Part shown: piece by piece, positions 1 to 7,746 of the stretch
Position numbering within the stretch: the stretch's first letter is position 1
Layout of the letters: every line of letters begins with the position of its first letter
NCBI GenBank assembly: GCA_964483465.1
Contig: CAZABG010000002.1
Span: 1 to 64,000, forward strand
DNA from: CAZABG01 sp964483465
Lineage (GTDB): Bacteria > Chlamydiota > Chlamydiia > Chlamydiales > Parachlamydiaceae
Length of the DNA stretch: 64,000 bases
Direction: 5' to 3'
Made by a program: the position numbers and the translations under genes
Notes under the pieces: model-generated
Told to the model about the DNA's origin: nothing
The model's input: only the letters and a program-made list of their open reading frames with translations
Database searches by the model: none

Positions 1-324
1 GCTGACCGACTATTTCTTGATGAGGGAAAGCTCACACGTTAAATAATCGATCCCCTTGAATATGGGTTTAAAAAAGCGTGCGTTAAAGATTTGCAAGGAG
101 GAGAGATTGAAGATAATAAATCACTGCTTATTGAAGCTTTAAAGGGAAAGGAGGGTGAAATAGCAGATACGTTAGCCTTGAATGCGGGTGTGGCCCTTTG
201 GATTTACGGTATCGCTCCAAGTATCGGCGAGGGAGTTATTTTAAGTTTAAACGCTTTAAAAAGCGGAAAAGCAAAACAAAAATTAGAAGAGTGGATTCAC
301 TTTGAAAAAGCCTTTACTGAATGA
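1..324 (+). pseudogene. trpD: anthranilate phosphoribosyltransferase, 3' end with an in-frame stop
   Basis: TrpD transfers phosphoribosyl to anthranilate, the second step of tryptophan synthesis. Only the C-terminal ~107 codons are in the window. Frame 1 reads a TrpD-like C-terminus (DLQGGEIEDN, then a helix with LALNAGVALW and EGVILSLNALKSGKA). The same frame upstream also reads TrpD-like residues (DRLFLDEGKLTR), then a TAA at 40-42, then IIDPLEYGF. The alignment continues without gap across the stop, so exactly one residue is replaced, at a place where relatives often have Tyr (TAT/TAC would be one change away). Either this is a nonsense mutation or a base-calling error in a draft assembly. 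A TTG at 91 could restart translation but would give only 77 residues without the active site. The end overlaps trpC by 23 nt. Confidence 0.75.
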
Positions 325-1027
325 CATTATCGATTTTAAAAAAGAACTCCTTGAGAAGGAAGTGAGAGCCCCTTTTTATAAAAAATTTGAACATTCCTTT
401 CATGTCATTGCTGAAATTAAGCGCCACTCTCCAAGCCGAGGTCCTATTGCACCGATTGAAGATCCTGTAAAATTGGCAAAGCTCTATGAACAAGCCGGAG
501 CTTCCATGATATCGGTATTAACGGACGAAAAGTTCTTTCATGGATCATTAGGTGATTTGAAGAAAGTCTCTGATGCCGTATCCATACCCGTTTTACGTAA
601 GGATTTTATTCTTACACCAAAACAAATTGCCGAGGCGATTAAGGGAGGGGCTTCTTCAATTTTGCTAATCGTTGCGGTCCTCGGAAATTCATTAAAAGAG
701 TTGGTCAAGCTTTGCAAGGCGCTTGAAATAGAGCCTTTAGTTGAAGTGCATGATGAATATGAACTTGAAATTGCGCTTGCGTCCGAATGCCGGATGATAG
801 GGGTCAATAACCGTGATTTAAAAACGATGGAGATATCTTTAGCTACTTCAGAAAAGCTCATTAAAAGAATTCCAGAAGGGATTGTGAAAGTGGCCGAGTC
901 AGGAATTTTAACATTAGATGATGCAAAACGTATGAAAGAAGCAGGTTATAACGCGGTATTAATCGGGGAAGGACTGCTCCGTCATCCAGATCCTGCCGCA
1001 TTCATAAAACAAGCGAGGGCATTATGA
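302..1027 (+). CDS. trpC: indole-3-glycerol phosphate synthase
   Basis: Converts carboxyphenylamino-deoxyribulose phosphate to indole-3-glycerol phosphate in the cytoplasm. The 241-residue TIM-barrel protein shows IAEIKRHSPSRGPI near residue 37 (catalytic Lys in the KxxSPS motif), LRKDFIL, LVEVHDEYEL, IGVNNRDLKT and VAESGI, all diagnostic of TrpC. The start is TTG at 302, inside the end of trpD; no ATG lies upstream of the conserved Lys motif in this frame, and the N-terminal length matches the family. The stop overlaps the trpF start as ATGA, so translation is probably coupled. It is monofunctional, unlike the enterobacterial TrpC-TrpF fusion. Confidence 0.95.
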   Translation: MKKPLLNDIIDFKKELLEKEVRAPFYKKFEHSFHVIAEIKRHSPSRGPIAPIEDPVKLAKLYEQAGASMISVLTDEKFFHGSLGDLKKVSDAVSIPVLRKDFILTPKQIAEAIKGGASSILLIVAVLGNSLKELVKLCKALEIEPLVEVHDEYELEIALASECRMIGVNNRDLKTMEISLATSEKLIKRIPEGIVKVAESGILTLDDAKRMKEAGYNAVLIGEGLLRHPDPAAFIKQARAL

Positions 1028-1578
1028 CTCTCGTAAAAATTTGCGGTGTGACAAGGCCTGAGGATGCAAGACTTGCAGCTAAGGAAGGGGCTGATTTTAT
1101 CGGTATGATCTTATCATCAGGGTTTCCACGATCTGTTAGTTTAATGCGGGCGAAAGAAATTGTTGATGCGATAAGGCTTGAGAGGGCAGAGCCGGTGGGG
1201 CTTTTTACAAATGAAACGAAAGAACAAATGGAAGCTCTGATTGAAAGCCTATCTTTAAAGGTTGTGCAATTGCATAGCCCTTTAACACTTAAGGAAGGAC
1301 AAAATCTATTATGCAGGCGTCTTATTGTAAATACGATTAAATACCCTTCCTTTAAAGCAGGCGATTTCTACCTTTATGATAAATATTCAGGAGAAAAAGA
1401 TAAAAGCTGCTGGTTTATGGCAGGGGGCTTGACCCCTGAAAATGTTTTAGAGACGGTTCTTAATGAGCACCCAACCGGAGTAGATGTTTCCTCAGGCGTT
1501 GAACGGGGGGAAATGGGCATCAAAGATGAAGAGCGTCTAAAATCCTTTATTAGGGCGGTGAAGTATGGCGAAAGGTAG
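1024..1578 (+). CDS. trpF: phosphoribosylanthranilate isomerase (short form)
   Basis: Isomerises phosphoribosylanthranilate to carboxyphenylamino-deoxyribulose phosphate. The N-terminus VKICGVTRPEDA carries the catalytic Cys, and AGGLTPENV and GVDVSSGVE give the phosphate-binding strands and catalytic Asp. At 184 residues it is about 15-20 shorter than typical TrpF; the missing part lies between YDKYSG and the AGGL strand, where other TrpF proteins have a glycine-rich loop followed by FDW. The catalytic residues remain, so it may still work, but the loop deletion is worth noting. ATG at 1024 overlaps the trpC stop by 4 nt and the 3' end overlaps trpB by 14 nt. Confidence 0.9.
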   Translation: MTLVKICGVTRPEDARLAAKEGADFIGMILSSGFPRSVSLMRAKEIVDAIRLERAEPVGLFTNETKEQMEALIESLSLKVVQLHSPLTLKEGQNLLCRRLIVNTIKYPSFKAGDFYLYDKYSGEKDKSCWFMAGGLTPENVLETVLNEHPTGVDVSSGVERGEMGIKDEERLKSFIRAVKYGER

Positions 1579-2743
1579 ATATGGATCCGGTTATGGCGGC
1601 GCCTATATGCCTGAACTATTAATGGCGCCATTAGAGGATTTGCTAAATCATTGGGAATCTGCCTGGAAATCGGCTGATTTCCGCTCCCGTTTTTATAATG
1701 CTTTAAGTGAGTTTGGCGGACGTCCTACTCCATTGACTGAAGCACGTCGTCTTTCTGATTACCTTAAAAAGGGAAGAATCTTTTTGAAGAGGGAAGATCT
1801 TCTGCATACAGGGGCGCACAAATTAAATAATGCTCTTGGACAATGTATGCTGGCTTTAGAGATGGGTAAAAGACGTATCATCGCTGAAACGGGAGCGGGG
1901 CAGCATGGGGTCGCAACCGCATCGGCGGCGGCTCACCTCGGCCTTGAATGCGTTATTTATATGGGGGCGATTGATATTAAGCGGCAAGAGCCAAACGTCA
2001 AACGAATGAGGCTGATGGGCGCGGAAGTCCGCTCTGTCGATCAAGGCTCTAAAACCCTTAAGGATGCGATTAATCAAGCTTTACGCGATTGGTCTGAAAG
2101 CTATGAATATTCTCATTATTGCTTAGGTTCTGCGCTTGGCCCGCATCCCTATCCCGAAATGGTTCGTGAATTTCAGAAAGTGATCGGTATGGAGACCCAA
2201 AATCAAATAAAGGAAATAATTGGAAAGGATCCTGATCTTATTGTTGCGTGTGTCGGAGGAGGATCAAATTCAATCGGCATATTTACTCCTTTTATCCCAA
2301 ACCCTCAAGTTAAACTGATCGGGGTTGAAGCAGGAGGCGAAGGAATTTCTGAAGGAAAACACGCTGCCCGATTTGCCGGGGGAAAACCCGGTGTATTGCA
2401 TGCCTGCTTTACCTATCTATTACAAGATCAAGAGGGACAAATTCTTCCTACTCACTCTGTATCAGCTGGGCTCGATTATCCTGCAGTGGGTCCTGAACAT
2501 GTGGCTTTATATGAGTCTGGCAGAGTCAAGTACACCTATGCGACAGACGAAGAGGCTGTAGATGCATTTTTACTTCTTAGTAAATTGGAGGGGATTATTC
2601 CTGCTCTAGAATCAAGCCATGCGATTGCCTATTTAATACGCGAGCCTCAAGAAGGAAATATTGTTATTAATCTCTCAGGCCGAGGCGATAAAGATTTGGA
2701 TGAATTCTTCCGTTATCTTGAACGAGAGAGGGGAATTAAATGA
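1565..2743 (+). CDS. trpB: tryptophan synthase beta chain
   Basis: Condenses indole with serine using pyridoxal phosphate; works as a complex with TrpA. The 392-residue protein has the PLP-lysine motif HTGAHKLNNALGQ near residue 85, AETGAGQHGVA, the phosphate-binding loop VGGGSNSIG, and a C-terminal NLSGRGDKD. Length is normal. The HKLNN form replaces the enterobacterial HKTN; I recall the same form in chlamydial TrpB, which fits the taxonomic reading. ATG at 1565 lies inside trpF, and the stop overlaps trpA as ATGA. This belongs to the classical TrpB1 group rather than TrpB2, judged by its close match to the E. coli protein across the active site. Confidence 0.97.
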   Translation: MAKGRYGSGYGGAYMPELLMAPLEDLLNHWESAWKSADFRSRFYNALSEFGGRPTPLTEARRLSDYLKKGRIFLKREDLLHTGAHKLNNALGQCMLALEMGKRRIIAETGAGQHGVATASAAAHLGLECVIYMGAIDIKRQEPNVKRMRLMGAEVRSVDQGSKTLKDAINQALRDWSESYEYSHYCLGSALGPHPYPEMVREFQKVIGMETQNQIKEIIGKDPDLIVACVGGGSNSIGIFTPFIPNPQVKLIGVEAGGEGISEGKHAARFAGGKPGVLHACFTYLLQDQEGQILPTHSVSAGLDYPAVGPEHVALYESGRVKYTYATDEEAVDAFLLLSKLEGIIPALESSHAIAYLIREPQEGNIVINLSGRGDKDLDEFFRYLERERGIK

Positions 2744-3525
2744 GCCGGATAGATGATTTATTTCATAAGGGAAAGGTGTTCGCGAGCTATATAACTGCCG
2801 ATAAAGGCAAGAACGATTACCTATTGCAAGTCGTAAAAGCGCTATTAGATGGAGGTGTAAACCTTTTTGAAATCGGAGTCCCTTTTTCGGATCCGATTGC
2901 GGATGGCCCCGTCATTCAAGGAGCGATGCAAAACTCGCTTGAAAATGGAACCACTCTTCTTGATGCTTTAAATCTAGGGAGCGAAATACGAAAAATATCT
3001 AATACACCTCTTGTTCTCTTCACTTATTTAAATCCTGTTCTAGCGCATGGTAAAACTGTTTTTGAAGAAATCAAAAAAGCGGGGTTTGACGGCCTTCTGA
3101 TCGTTGATCTCCCTTTTGAAGAATCCGCTGCGATCACATCCGATATAAGAAAGGCAAACCTTGACCCGATATTTATTTTAACTCCCTCTACATCGGATAT
3201 ACGGGCGTCCAAGATTATTAAAGAAGCGCAAGGGTTTATTTATTATGTTTGTCAAAAGGGGACGACAGGGGTTCGAGATGCTCTTCCTAAAGATTTTGAG
3301 AGTACTATTTCACGAATAAAGAATAAAACATCCTTGCCTCTTTTAGCAGGTTTTGGAATATCGAATTTTGAGAGCGCAAAAGGAGCTTTAAGTTTAGCAG
3401 ATGGATTTGTAGTAGGCAGCGCTATTGTAAAAATGGTTGGGGAAAATAGATCTCCTGAAGAGATCAGGATATTCGCTGAAACGATCGATCCACGGAAGGT
3501 TAAGCATGGATTTCATGTCGTTTAA
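2740..3525 (+). CDS. trpA: tryptophan synthase alpha chain
   Basis: Cleaves indole-3-glycerol phosphate to indole, which channels to TrpB. The motif FEIGVPFSDPIADGPVIQ near residue 45 contains both catalytic acids (Glu of FEIG and Asp of ADGP). DGLLIVDLPFEES and AGFGISN form later barrel strands. Loop 6 reads CQKGTTGVRDALP where most TrpA proteins have a SRxGVTG sequence; the change to QKGTTG is unusual, and I recall a similar loop in chlamydial TrpA. The 261-residue length is standard. The ATG overlaps the trpB stop by 4 nt and the 3' end overlaps trpE by 20 nt. Confidence 0.95.
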   Translation: MSRIDDLFHKGKVFASYITADKGKNDYLLQVVKALLDGGVNLFEIGVPFSDPIADGPVIQGAMQNSLENGTTLLDALNLGSEIRKISNTPLVLFTYLNPVLAHGKTVFEEIKKAGFDGLLIVDLPFEESAAITSDIRKANLDPIFILTPSTSDIRASKIIKEAQGFIYYVCQKGTTGVRDALPKDFESTISRIKNKTSLPLLAGFGISNFESAKGALSLADGFVVGSAIVKMVGENRSPEEIRIFAETIDPRKVKHGFHVV

Positions 3526-4933
3526 TGAATATGAAGAGCTAGCAAAAACAGGATTTGCCGTCCCTTGCTGGAAAGCTGTCGTCGCCGATACGTTTACACC
3601 GATTACCCTCTATCAAGCTTTGCGCATAAAAGGGGATCGTTCATTTATACTAGATTCTGCCGATCATTCTATTGAGCAGGGGAGGTATTCATACCTAGGA
3701 TTCAATCCCACGTATCACTTTGAAGGTAGCGACATTCAGTTGTTAAGGGAAAAATTAAGAAAGTTTCATTCGGCCAATTTAGATAATGTTCCTTCATTTA
3801 TTGGAGGCGCGGTTGGTTTCTTTACTTATGATGCGATTCGTATTTTTGAAAAAATACCCGATACTCACCCTAATGTGTTAAATATCCCTCCTATTTTATT
3901 TAATTTTTATGAAACGACTCTTGCTTTTGATCATTTTAAACAAAAGTTGTTCGTATTTGATACTATGATACCCAAAGGAAACTTGGTTCAATCGTATGAA
4001 TCATCTATTAAAAAAATAGACAATATTATCCATAAAATTGATCGCTTCTCATTGCAGCATCAGACTAAAAAAACTGTAAAACATGAAGAGCTGCAAGTTG
4101 ATGTATCGGATGCGGCTTTTAAGGAGATGATCGCTCGAGCAAAAGCTTACATTCATAACGGGGATATCTTTCAGGTCGTTTTATCAAGAACATTTAGTAA
4201 AAAAACCGATGTAGATCCTTTTGATATTTTTAGAGCTTTGAGGATAGTGACACCGACTCATTATTTATTTTATTTAGAAGAGCCTGAATATCAAATTTTT
4301 GGAGCGTCTCCTGAACGGCTCGTGGAGTTGAACGAAGGGATTTTAAAGACCAATCCCTTAGCCGGCACCAAACCAAGGCCCTCTTTAAAGGATGAAGAGC
4401 GCGTAGAAAAAGAGCTTTTAGCTAATCCAAAAGAGGTAGCGGAGCATATGATGCTCGTAGATCTTGGAAGAAATGATATCGGTTCAATCGCGGAAATTGG
4501 ATCGGTTAAAGTAGCCAATTTGAAATCAATCATGCGTCTTTCTCATGTTATCCATATTTCTTCCGAGGTAATAGGAAAGATTCGTAAATCTTTTGATGCA
4601 CTAGATGCAATAAAAGCGACCCTTCCCGCAGGGACGCTTAGCGGCGCTCCAAAGATTCGCGCGATGGAAATTATCGATGAGCTTGAACCTACCCGCCGAG
4701 GCCTCTACGGGGGAGCGATATGCTGGATCGATAATAATGGCAATCTTGATAGCTGCATCGCGATTCGTATGGGTATAGCAAAAGAGGGGAAGGTCTATGT
4801 TCGCGTCGGAGCCGGAATTGTTATTGAATCAGATCCGGATAGCGAAGTACAAGAGACGCTTCATAAAGCACGAGGAGTATTAAACGCAATCGATCTTGCC
4901 GAGGAGGGGTTTAATGTTCATACTCATCGATAA
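3506..4933 (+). CDS. trpE: anthranilate synthase component I
   Basis: Makes anthranilate from chorismate with ammonia supplied by TrpG. The 475-residue protein shows the chorismate-binding signatures NPLAGTKPR, PKEVAEHMMLVDLGRNDIG, LSHVIHISS, TLPAGTLSGAPKIRAMEII and RVGAGIV. Near the N-terminus FILDSADH resembles the LLES tryptophan feedback-binding element of TrpE, which favours TrpE over PabB. I chose ATG 3506, which has GGAAGG at 3494-3499 six bases upstream; the frame is open further upstream to a TTG at 3437, but that would add residues unlike the family. Placing trpE-trpG after trpA, rather than first, is an unusual operon order. Confidence 0.95.
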   Translation: MDFMSFNEYEELAKTGFAVPCWKAVVADTFTPITLYQALRIKGDRSFILDSADHSIEQGRYSYLGFNPTYHFEGSDIQLLREKLRKFHSANLDNVPSFIGGAVGFFTYDAIRIFEKIPDTHPNVLNIPPILFNFYETTLAFDHFKQKLFVFDTMIPKGNLVQSYESSIKKIDNIIHKIDRFSLQHQTKKTVKHEELQVDVSDAAFKEMIARAKAYIHNGDIFQVVLSRTFSKKTDVDPFDIFRALRIVTPTHYLFYLEEPEYQIFGASPERLVELNEGILKTNPLAGTKPRPSLKDEERVEKELLANPKEVAEHMMLVDLGRNDIGSIAEIGSVKVANLKSIMRLSHVIHISSEVIGKIRKSFDALDAIKATLPAGTLSGAPKIRAMEIIDELEPTRRGLYGGAICWIDNNGNLDSCIAIRMGIAKEGKVYVRVGAGIVIESDPDSEVQETLHKARGVLNAIDLAEEGFNVHTHR

Positions 4934-5537
4934 CTACGATAGTTTTACCTATAACCTCTATCAGGCTATTGCTCCTTTTACGCCGAATCTTGAAGTTATT
5001 CGTAATGATGCTAAAAGCGTAGAGGAGATTGAGGCGCTGAATCCGGACGCCATTATCATTTCCCCAGGTCCCGGCTGGCCGAAAGACGCAGGGATAATCA
5101 TTGAGTTAATTAAAAGGCTCTCTCCAAAAATTCCGATTCTTGGAGTATGTCTTGGCCATCAAGCGATCGCGGAAGCTTTTGGTGGAAAAATCATCAACGC
5201 AGGCGAAATTGTACATGGCAAATCGGTCAGTATCACTCATACGGCAAAAGGACTTTTTGAAAATCTTCCTTTGCCGATGGAGGTCGGACGCTATCACTCG
5301 CTTGTAGCTGACCCTGATACATTGCCCGCTTGTCTTACGATCGAAGCGACATCAAGCTCAGGAAAAATCATGGCCATCAAACATAAAGACTTTCCTTGCT
5401 GGGGGGTGCAGTTCCATCCTGAATCTATCCTTACCCCTGAAGGCCCTAAAATCATCGAAAACTTTATTCGGCTTTCCAAAAAGTATTTTGTTCTTCTTTG
5501 TGCCTTTGCGCCTTCTTTTGCTTCTTTGTGTTTATGA
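4914..5537 (+). CDS. trpG: anthranilate synthase component II (glutamine amidotransferase)
   Basis: Class I glutaminase that feeds ammonia to TrpE. The catalytic triad is visible: Cys79 in GVCLGHQA, and His168 and Glu170 in QFHPES. ISPGPGWP forms the oxyanion region. ATG 4914 has a strong GAGGAGGGG at 4901-4909 and overlaps trpE by 20 nt. The family normally ends close to residue 192 here; the last ~15 residues (after SKKYF) are encoded by the arm of an inverted-repeat element that begins at 5490, so the C-terminus has been rewritten by an insertion. The catalytic core is untouched and the protein should still work. It could also serve PabB-type folate synthesis, but the operon points to tryptophan. 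Confidence 0.93.
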   Translation: MFILIDNYDSFTYNLYQAIAPFTPNLEVIRNDAKSVEEIEALNPDAIIISPGPGWPKDAGIIIELIKRLSPKIPILGVCLGHQAIAEAFGGKIINAGEIVHGKSVSITHTAKGLFENLPLPMEVGRYHSLVADPDTLPACLTIEATSSSGKIMAIKHKDFPCWGVQFHPESILTPEGPKIIENFIRLSKKYFVLLCAFAPSFASLCL

Positions 5538-5660
5538 AATCTTGTATTTATATTAATTGGTCGTAAATTGTAGTAATGGATTATTAATACCCATCTTACA
5601 ATTAATCATGAATTTATGTTGATGTCGTGATTCATTAACACAAAGATACAAAAGAAGAAC
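5490..5660. repeat. inverted-repeat (MITE-like) element, copy 1
   Basis: The left arm starts GTTCTTCTTTGTGCC at 5490 and the right arm ends AAAGAAGAAC at 5660; the arms are partly complementary and degenerate over ~45 bases. The interior (TTACAATTAATCATG and GATGTCGTGATTCATTAAC) is nearly identical to that of copy 2 at 7494-7684. It has no coding capacity. Its left arm supplies the last codons and stop of trpG. Confidence 0.8.
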
Positions 5661-5690
5661 TATGGGTGCAGTTATTCGGCTTTCAAAAAA
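5661..5690 (+). pseudogene. internally deleted remnant of trpG 3' end
   Basis: Immediately right of repeat copy 1 the bases GGGTGCAGTT are followed directly by ATTCGGCTTTC and an A-run. Both pieces occur in trpG, but separated there by about 60 bases (around 5403-5412 and 5466-5476). This fits a second trpG end with a deletion of the intervening codons. It is too short to be functional. Confidence 0.55.
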
Positions 5691-5715
5691 ATAATCTTTG
5701 TTTATTCTCTAGCAT

Positions 5716-6231
5716 ATGTCGAACCAAATACATTTAAGAAAATTATCTATCGACGATGCCTCCGATTTTATGGAGTGGGCTTCCGATGATGAAGTAACTA
5801 AATGGTTGACATGGGAAAGTTATCATTCTATTGAAGAAGTAAAAAAGTTCCTTTCAGATATCGTTGAAAAGCATCCTTGTTTTATGGGGATTTGCCTTGG
5901 AAATAAAGTGATCGGAACCATCTCCTTGGAAAGAAGGAAAAGAGCTATGAGCTGCACCACTATTTTAGCGTACGTTCTATCCCGTAAATATTGGGGAATG
6001 GGTTATATGACTCAGGCGGTTTTAAAAGCAGTGGAAATTGCTTTTAAAGATAGTGAAATCTTAAGGGTGGAAGCGCAAGTCGACTCTAAAAATTTTTCCT
6101 CTCAACGAGTGTTGGAAAAAGCTGGTTTTGTAAAAGAAGGGCTTATGCGTAGCTGTGCGATTCAAAAAGGAGAGGTGCGAGACCGGTTCCTTTATTCATT
6201 CGTTAGACAGAGATATAATATTAATATTTAA
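5716..6231 (+). CDS. GNAT family N-acetyltransferase (RimJ/RimL type)
   Basis: Transfers acetyl from acetyl-CoA to an amine, often a protein N-terminus or small molecule; the substrate is not predictable here. The 171-residue protein opens IHLRKLSIDDASD, has the acetyl-CoA loop YWGMGYMTQAV (R/QxxGxG/A position) near residue 95, then NFSSQRVLEKAGFVKEG, the standard RimL-like ending. It lies between the two trpG-derived scars, so it may be cargo of the duplication. A 36-base piece resembling its 3' end recurs at 7711-7746. A GNAT assignment is secure; a specific role is not. Confidence 0.88.
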   Translation: MSNQIHLRKLSIDDASDFMEWASDDEVTKWLTWESYHSIEEVKKFLSDIVEKHPCFMGICLGNKVIGTISLERRKRAMSCTTILAYVLSRKYWGMGYMTQAVLKAVEIAFKDSEILRVEAQVDSKNFSSQRVLEKAGFVKEGLMRSCAIQKGEVRDRFLYSFVRQRYNINI

Positions 6232-6273
6232 TTAAGAAATTCAATTAGTTTTATTCTGGGCCTGATTTAATGG

Positions 6274-6279
6274 TATAAT
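6274..6279 (+). promoter_or_regulatory. perfect TATAAT -10 box eight bases before an ATG
   Basis: TATAAT at 6274-6279 would place the transcription start at about 6286, only two bases before ATG 6288, leaving no room for a ribosome binding site. No good -35 is visible 16-18 bases upstream. Confidence 0.45.
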
Positions 6280-6287
6280 ACTTGGAT

Positions 6288-7316
6288 ATGTATATACCCG
6301 ATTCTGATCCTAGGAATCATTATAGAGCTGAACAAAACTCATTTAATAGACAAGTAAATCAAGCTCGAAATCTGATTCCCGTTACCATTAAAGATAGGAT
6401 TTTAGCTGGAGTTTATCCTCTTGTTGAAAAAGGGGCCTCAAGGGCTCCTTATCTTTACACGATGAAAGAGTTTTTTAGACAAACGAAGGATACGATCCAT
6501 TCGACATTGGATCGTTTAGATTATAATGGACTATGGCCTTACATCAAATTAATTGATCAAGTCAACAAGGGTATCCCATTTCGCGATACAAAAATATATT
6601 CAGGTGATGAGCTTTATGGTTCTACTTGTGCGGGCATGAGCCGTACGATAATTAAAGCGTTAAGAAAAAATCATGGAATTGATGCCAATTTTGCAGTGCA
6701 AAAGCAAGAAGGGCATCATTTTGAACATGCCGCTGTCATAGTTGAGTGTACAGATGGTTTTGTACTGATCGATCCTCGATCAGATCCAAAAAATAGAATG
6801 TTTTTAATCCCTTTTCAAACCACCGTTGGCTATGATGGTTTTCACATTAAGGCTTTAACTAGAGGAAGTTCAACGCCCTTAACCATTACCTATGACGAAA
6901 TGGATGAGTATCCGGAACTATCATTTGAATATCACACGAATATTTTGAATGGTGACGACATAGTGATGAAACACTTTATCATGCATGTTTCAACGGAGTT
7001 TATCCCCATTAGTTTATATAATCCCGATGGCTCTGCAAGAAAATATATCTTGGTTATTCCCAGCGAATCAAAAATTATCTTAAAAAATAAATCGACTACA
7101 AAAGATAAAGAAAGCCAGACTTTTTCTTTCAGTTCAATTTTAAAAGGAGAGCTTAAAGATAAGCTCGAACAGTTTATGGCCCCCGATTATGTTTCGTTAG
7201 TGCCGGGATTTCATATCCCTTTTGAAGTCCTCTACCAACAACTTTATCATTTTGCCTCCCAAGAGGAGACGATAAAACGATTATTCCAAGAAGCAAATTT
7301 GAACAATACATTTTAA
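6288..7316 (+). CDS. hypothetical protein with transglutaminase/papain-like Cys-His-Asp pattern
   Basis: I do not recognise the family as a whole. The 342-residue protein has no signal peptide or membrane segment. In the middle, STCAGMS (Cys114), FEHAAVIVE (His147) and FVLIDPR (Asp162) follow in the order and spacing of transglutaminase-like or papain-like cysteine enzymes, with hydrophobic strands around His and Asp as in that fold. Start: ATG 6288 is preferred (TTG 6282 is possible); neither has a Shine-Dalgarno, and a TATAAT ends 8 bases upstream. It stands alone between two trpG scars. A host-directed protease, deamidase or crosslinking enzyme is a reasonable inference, not shown. Confidence 0.6.
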   Translation: MYIPDSDPRNHYRAEQNSFNRQVNQARNLIPVTIKDRILAGVYPLVEKGASRAPYLYTMKEFFRQTKDTIHSTLDRLDYNGLWPYIKLIDQVNKGIPFRDTKIYSGDELYGSTCAGMSRTIIKALRKNHGIDANFAVQKQEGHHFEHAAVIVECTDGFVLIDPRSDPKNRMFLIPFQTTVGYDGFHIKALTRGSSTPLTITYDEMDEYPELSFEYHTNILNGDDIVMKHFIMHVSTEFIPISLYNPDGSARKYILVIPSESKIILKNKSTTKDKESQTFSFSSILKGELKDKLEQFMAPDYVSLVPGFHIPFEVLYQQLYHFASQEETIKRLFQEANLNNTF

Positions 7317-7326
7317 CTCTTTTTCT

Positions 7327-7493
7327 TTGCCCGCTTGTCTTACTATCGAAGCGACTCAAGCTCAGGGAAAATCATGGCCATTAAACATAAAGACTTTCCT
7401 TGCTGGGGGGTGCAATTCCATCCTGAATCTATCCTTACCCCCGAAGGTAGTAAAATCATCGAGAACTTTATTCGGCTTTCCAAAAAGTATTTT
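7327..7493 (+). pseudogene. second copy of trpG 3' end
   Basis: These ~165 bases repeat trpG from about 5325 to 5489 with a few substitutions and small indels, including the codons for MAIKHKDFPCWGVQFHPES and FIRLSKKYF. A one-base change near 7350 shifts the frame relative to trpG and there is no start or glutaminase Cys, so it is a non-functional fragment. It leads into repeat copy 2 exactly as trpG leads into copy 1. Confidence 0.85.
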
Positions 7494-7684
7494 GTTCTTC
7501 TTTGTGCCTTTAAAGTCTTCTTTTGTTCCTTTGTGTTAATGAATCCCGAATTTAACTTAAGTGATCGTAAATTATAGTAATGTATTTTTAATACCCATCT
7601 TACAATTAATCATGAATTTATGTTGATGTCGTGATTCATTAACACAAAGGATTAAAAAAAGGCTTTAAAGGCACAAAGAAGAAC
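7494..7684. repeat. inverted-repeat (MITE-like) element, copy 2
   Basis: This copy has well-preserved terminal inverted repeats of about 50 bases: GTTCTTCTTTGTGCCTTTAA at 7494 and its near-perfect complement ending GAAC at 7684, including the inner GTGTTAATGAATC / GATTCATTAACAC. The centre matches copy 1. There is no open reading frame for a transposase. Arm length and size (191 bp) suit a miniature inverted-repeat element; I see no clear target duplication. Confidence 0.8.
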
Positions 7685-7710
7685 AATAGGTACAGTATTA
7701 ATAAATAAAT

Positions 7711-7746
7711 GCGCACTTCAAAAGGGAGAAGTGTGTGACCGTTTAG
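7711..7746 (+). pseudogene. short remnant resembling the GNAT gene 3' end
   Basis: About 25 of 34 bases match the acetyltransferase gene near 6151-6186 (shared blocks TTCAAAA, GGAGA and GACCG). This extends the duplicated segment from trpG through to the acetyltransferase, implying a tandem duplication that later decayed. Confidence 0.45.

Noticed and set aside
7327..7577. Two short frames in the trpG copy as a real small amidotransferase
   Set aside because: They lack the nucleophile Cys and start; the DNA is a degraded duplicate of the trpG end plus the inverted-repeat element.
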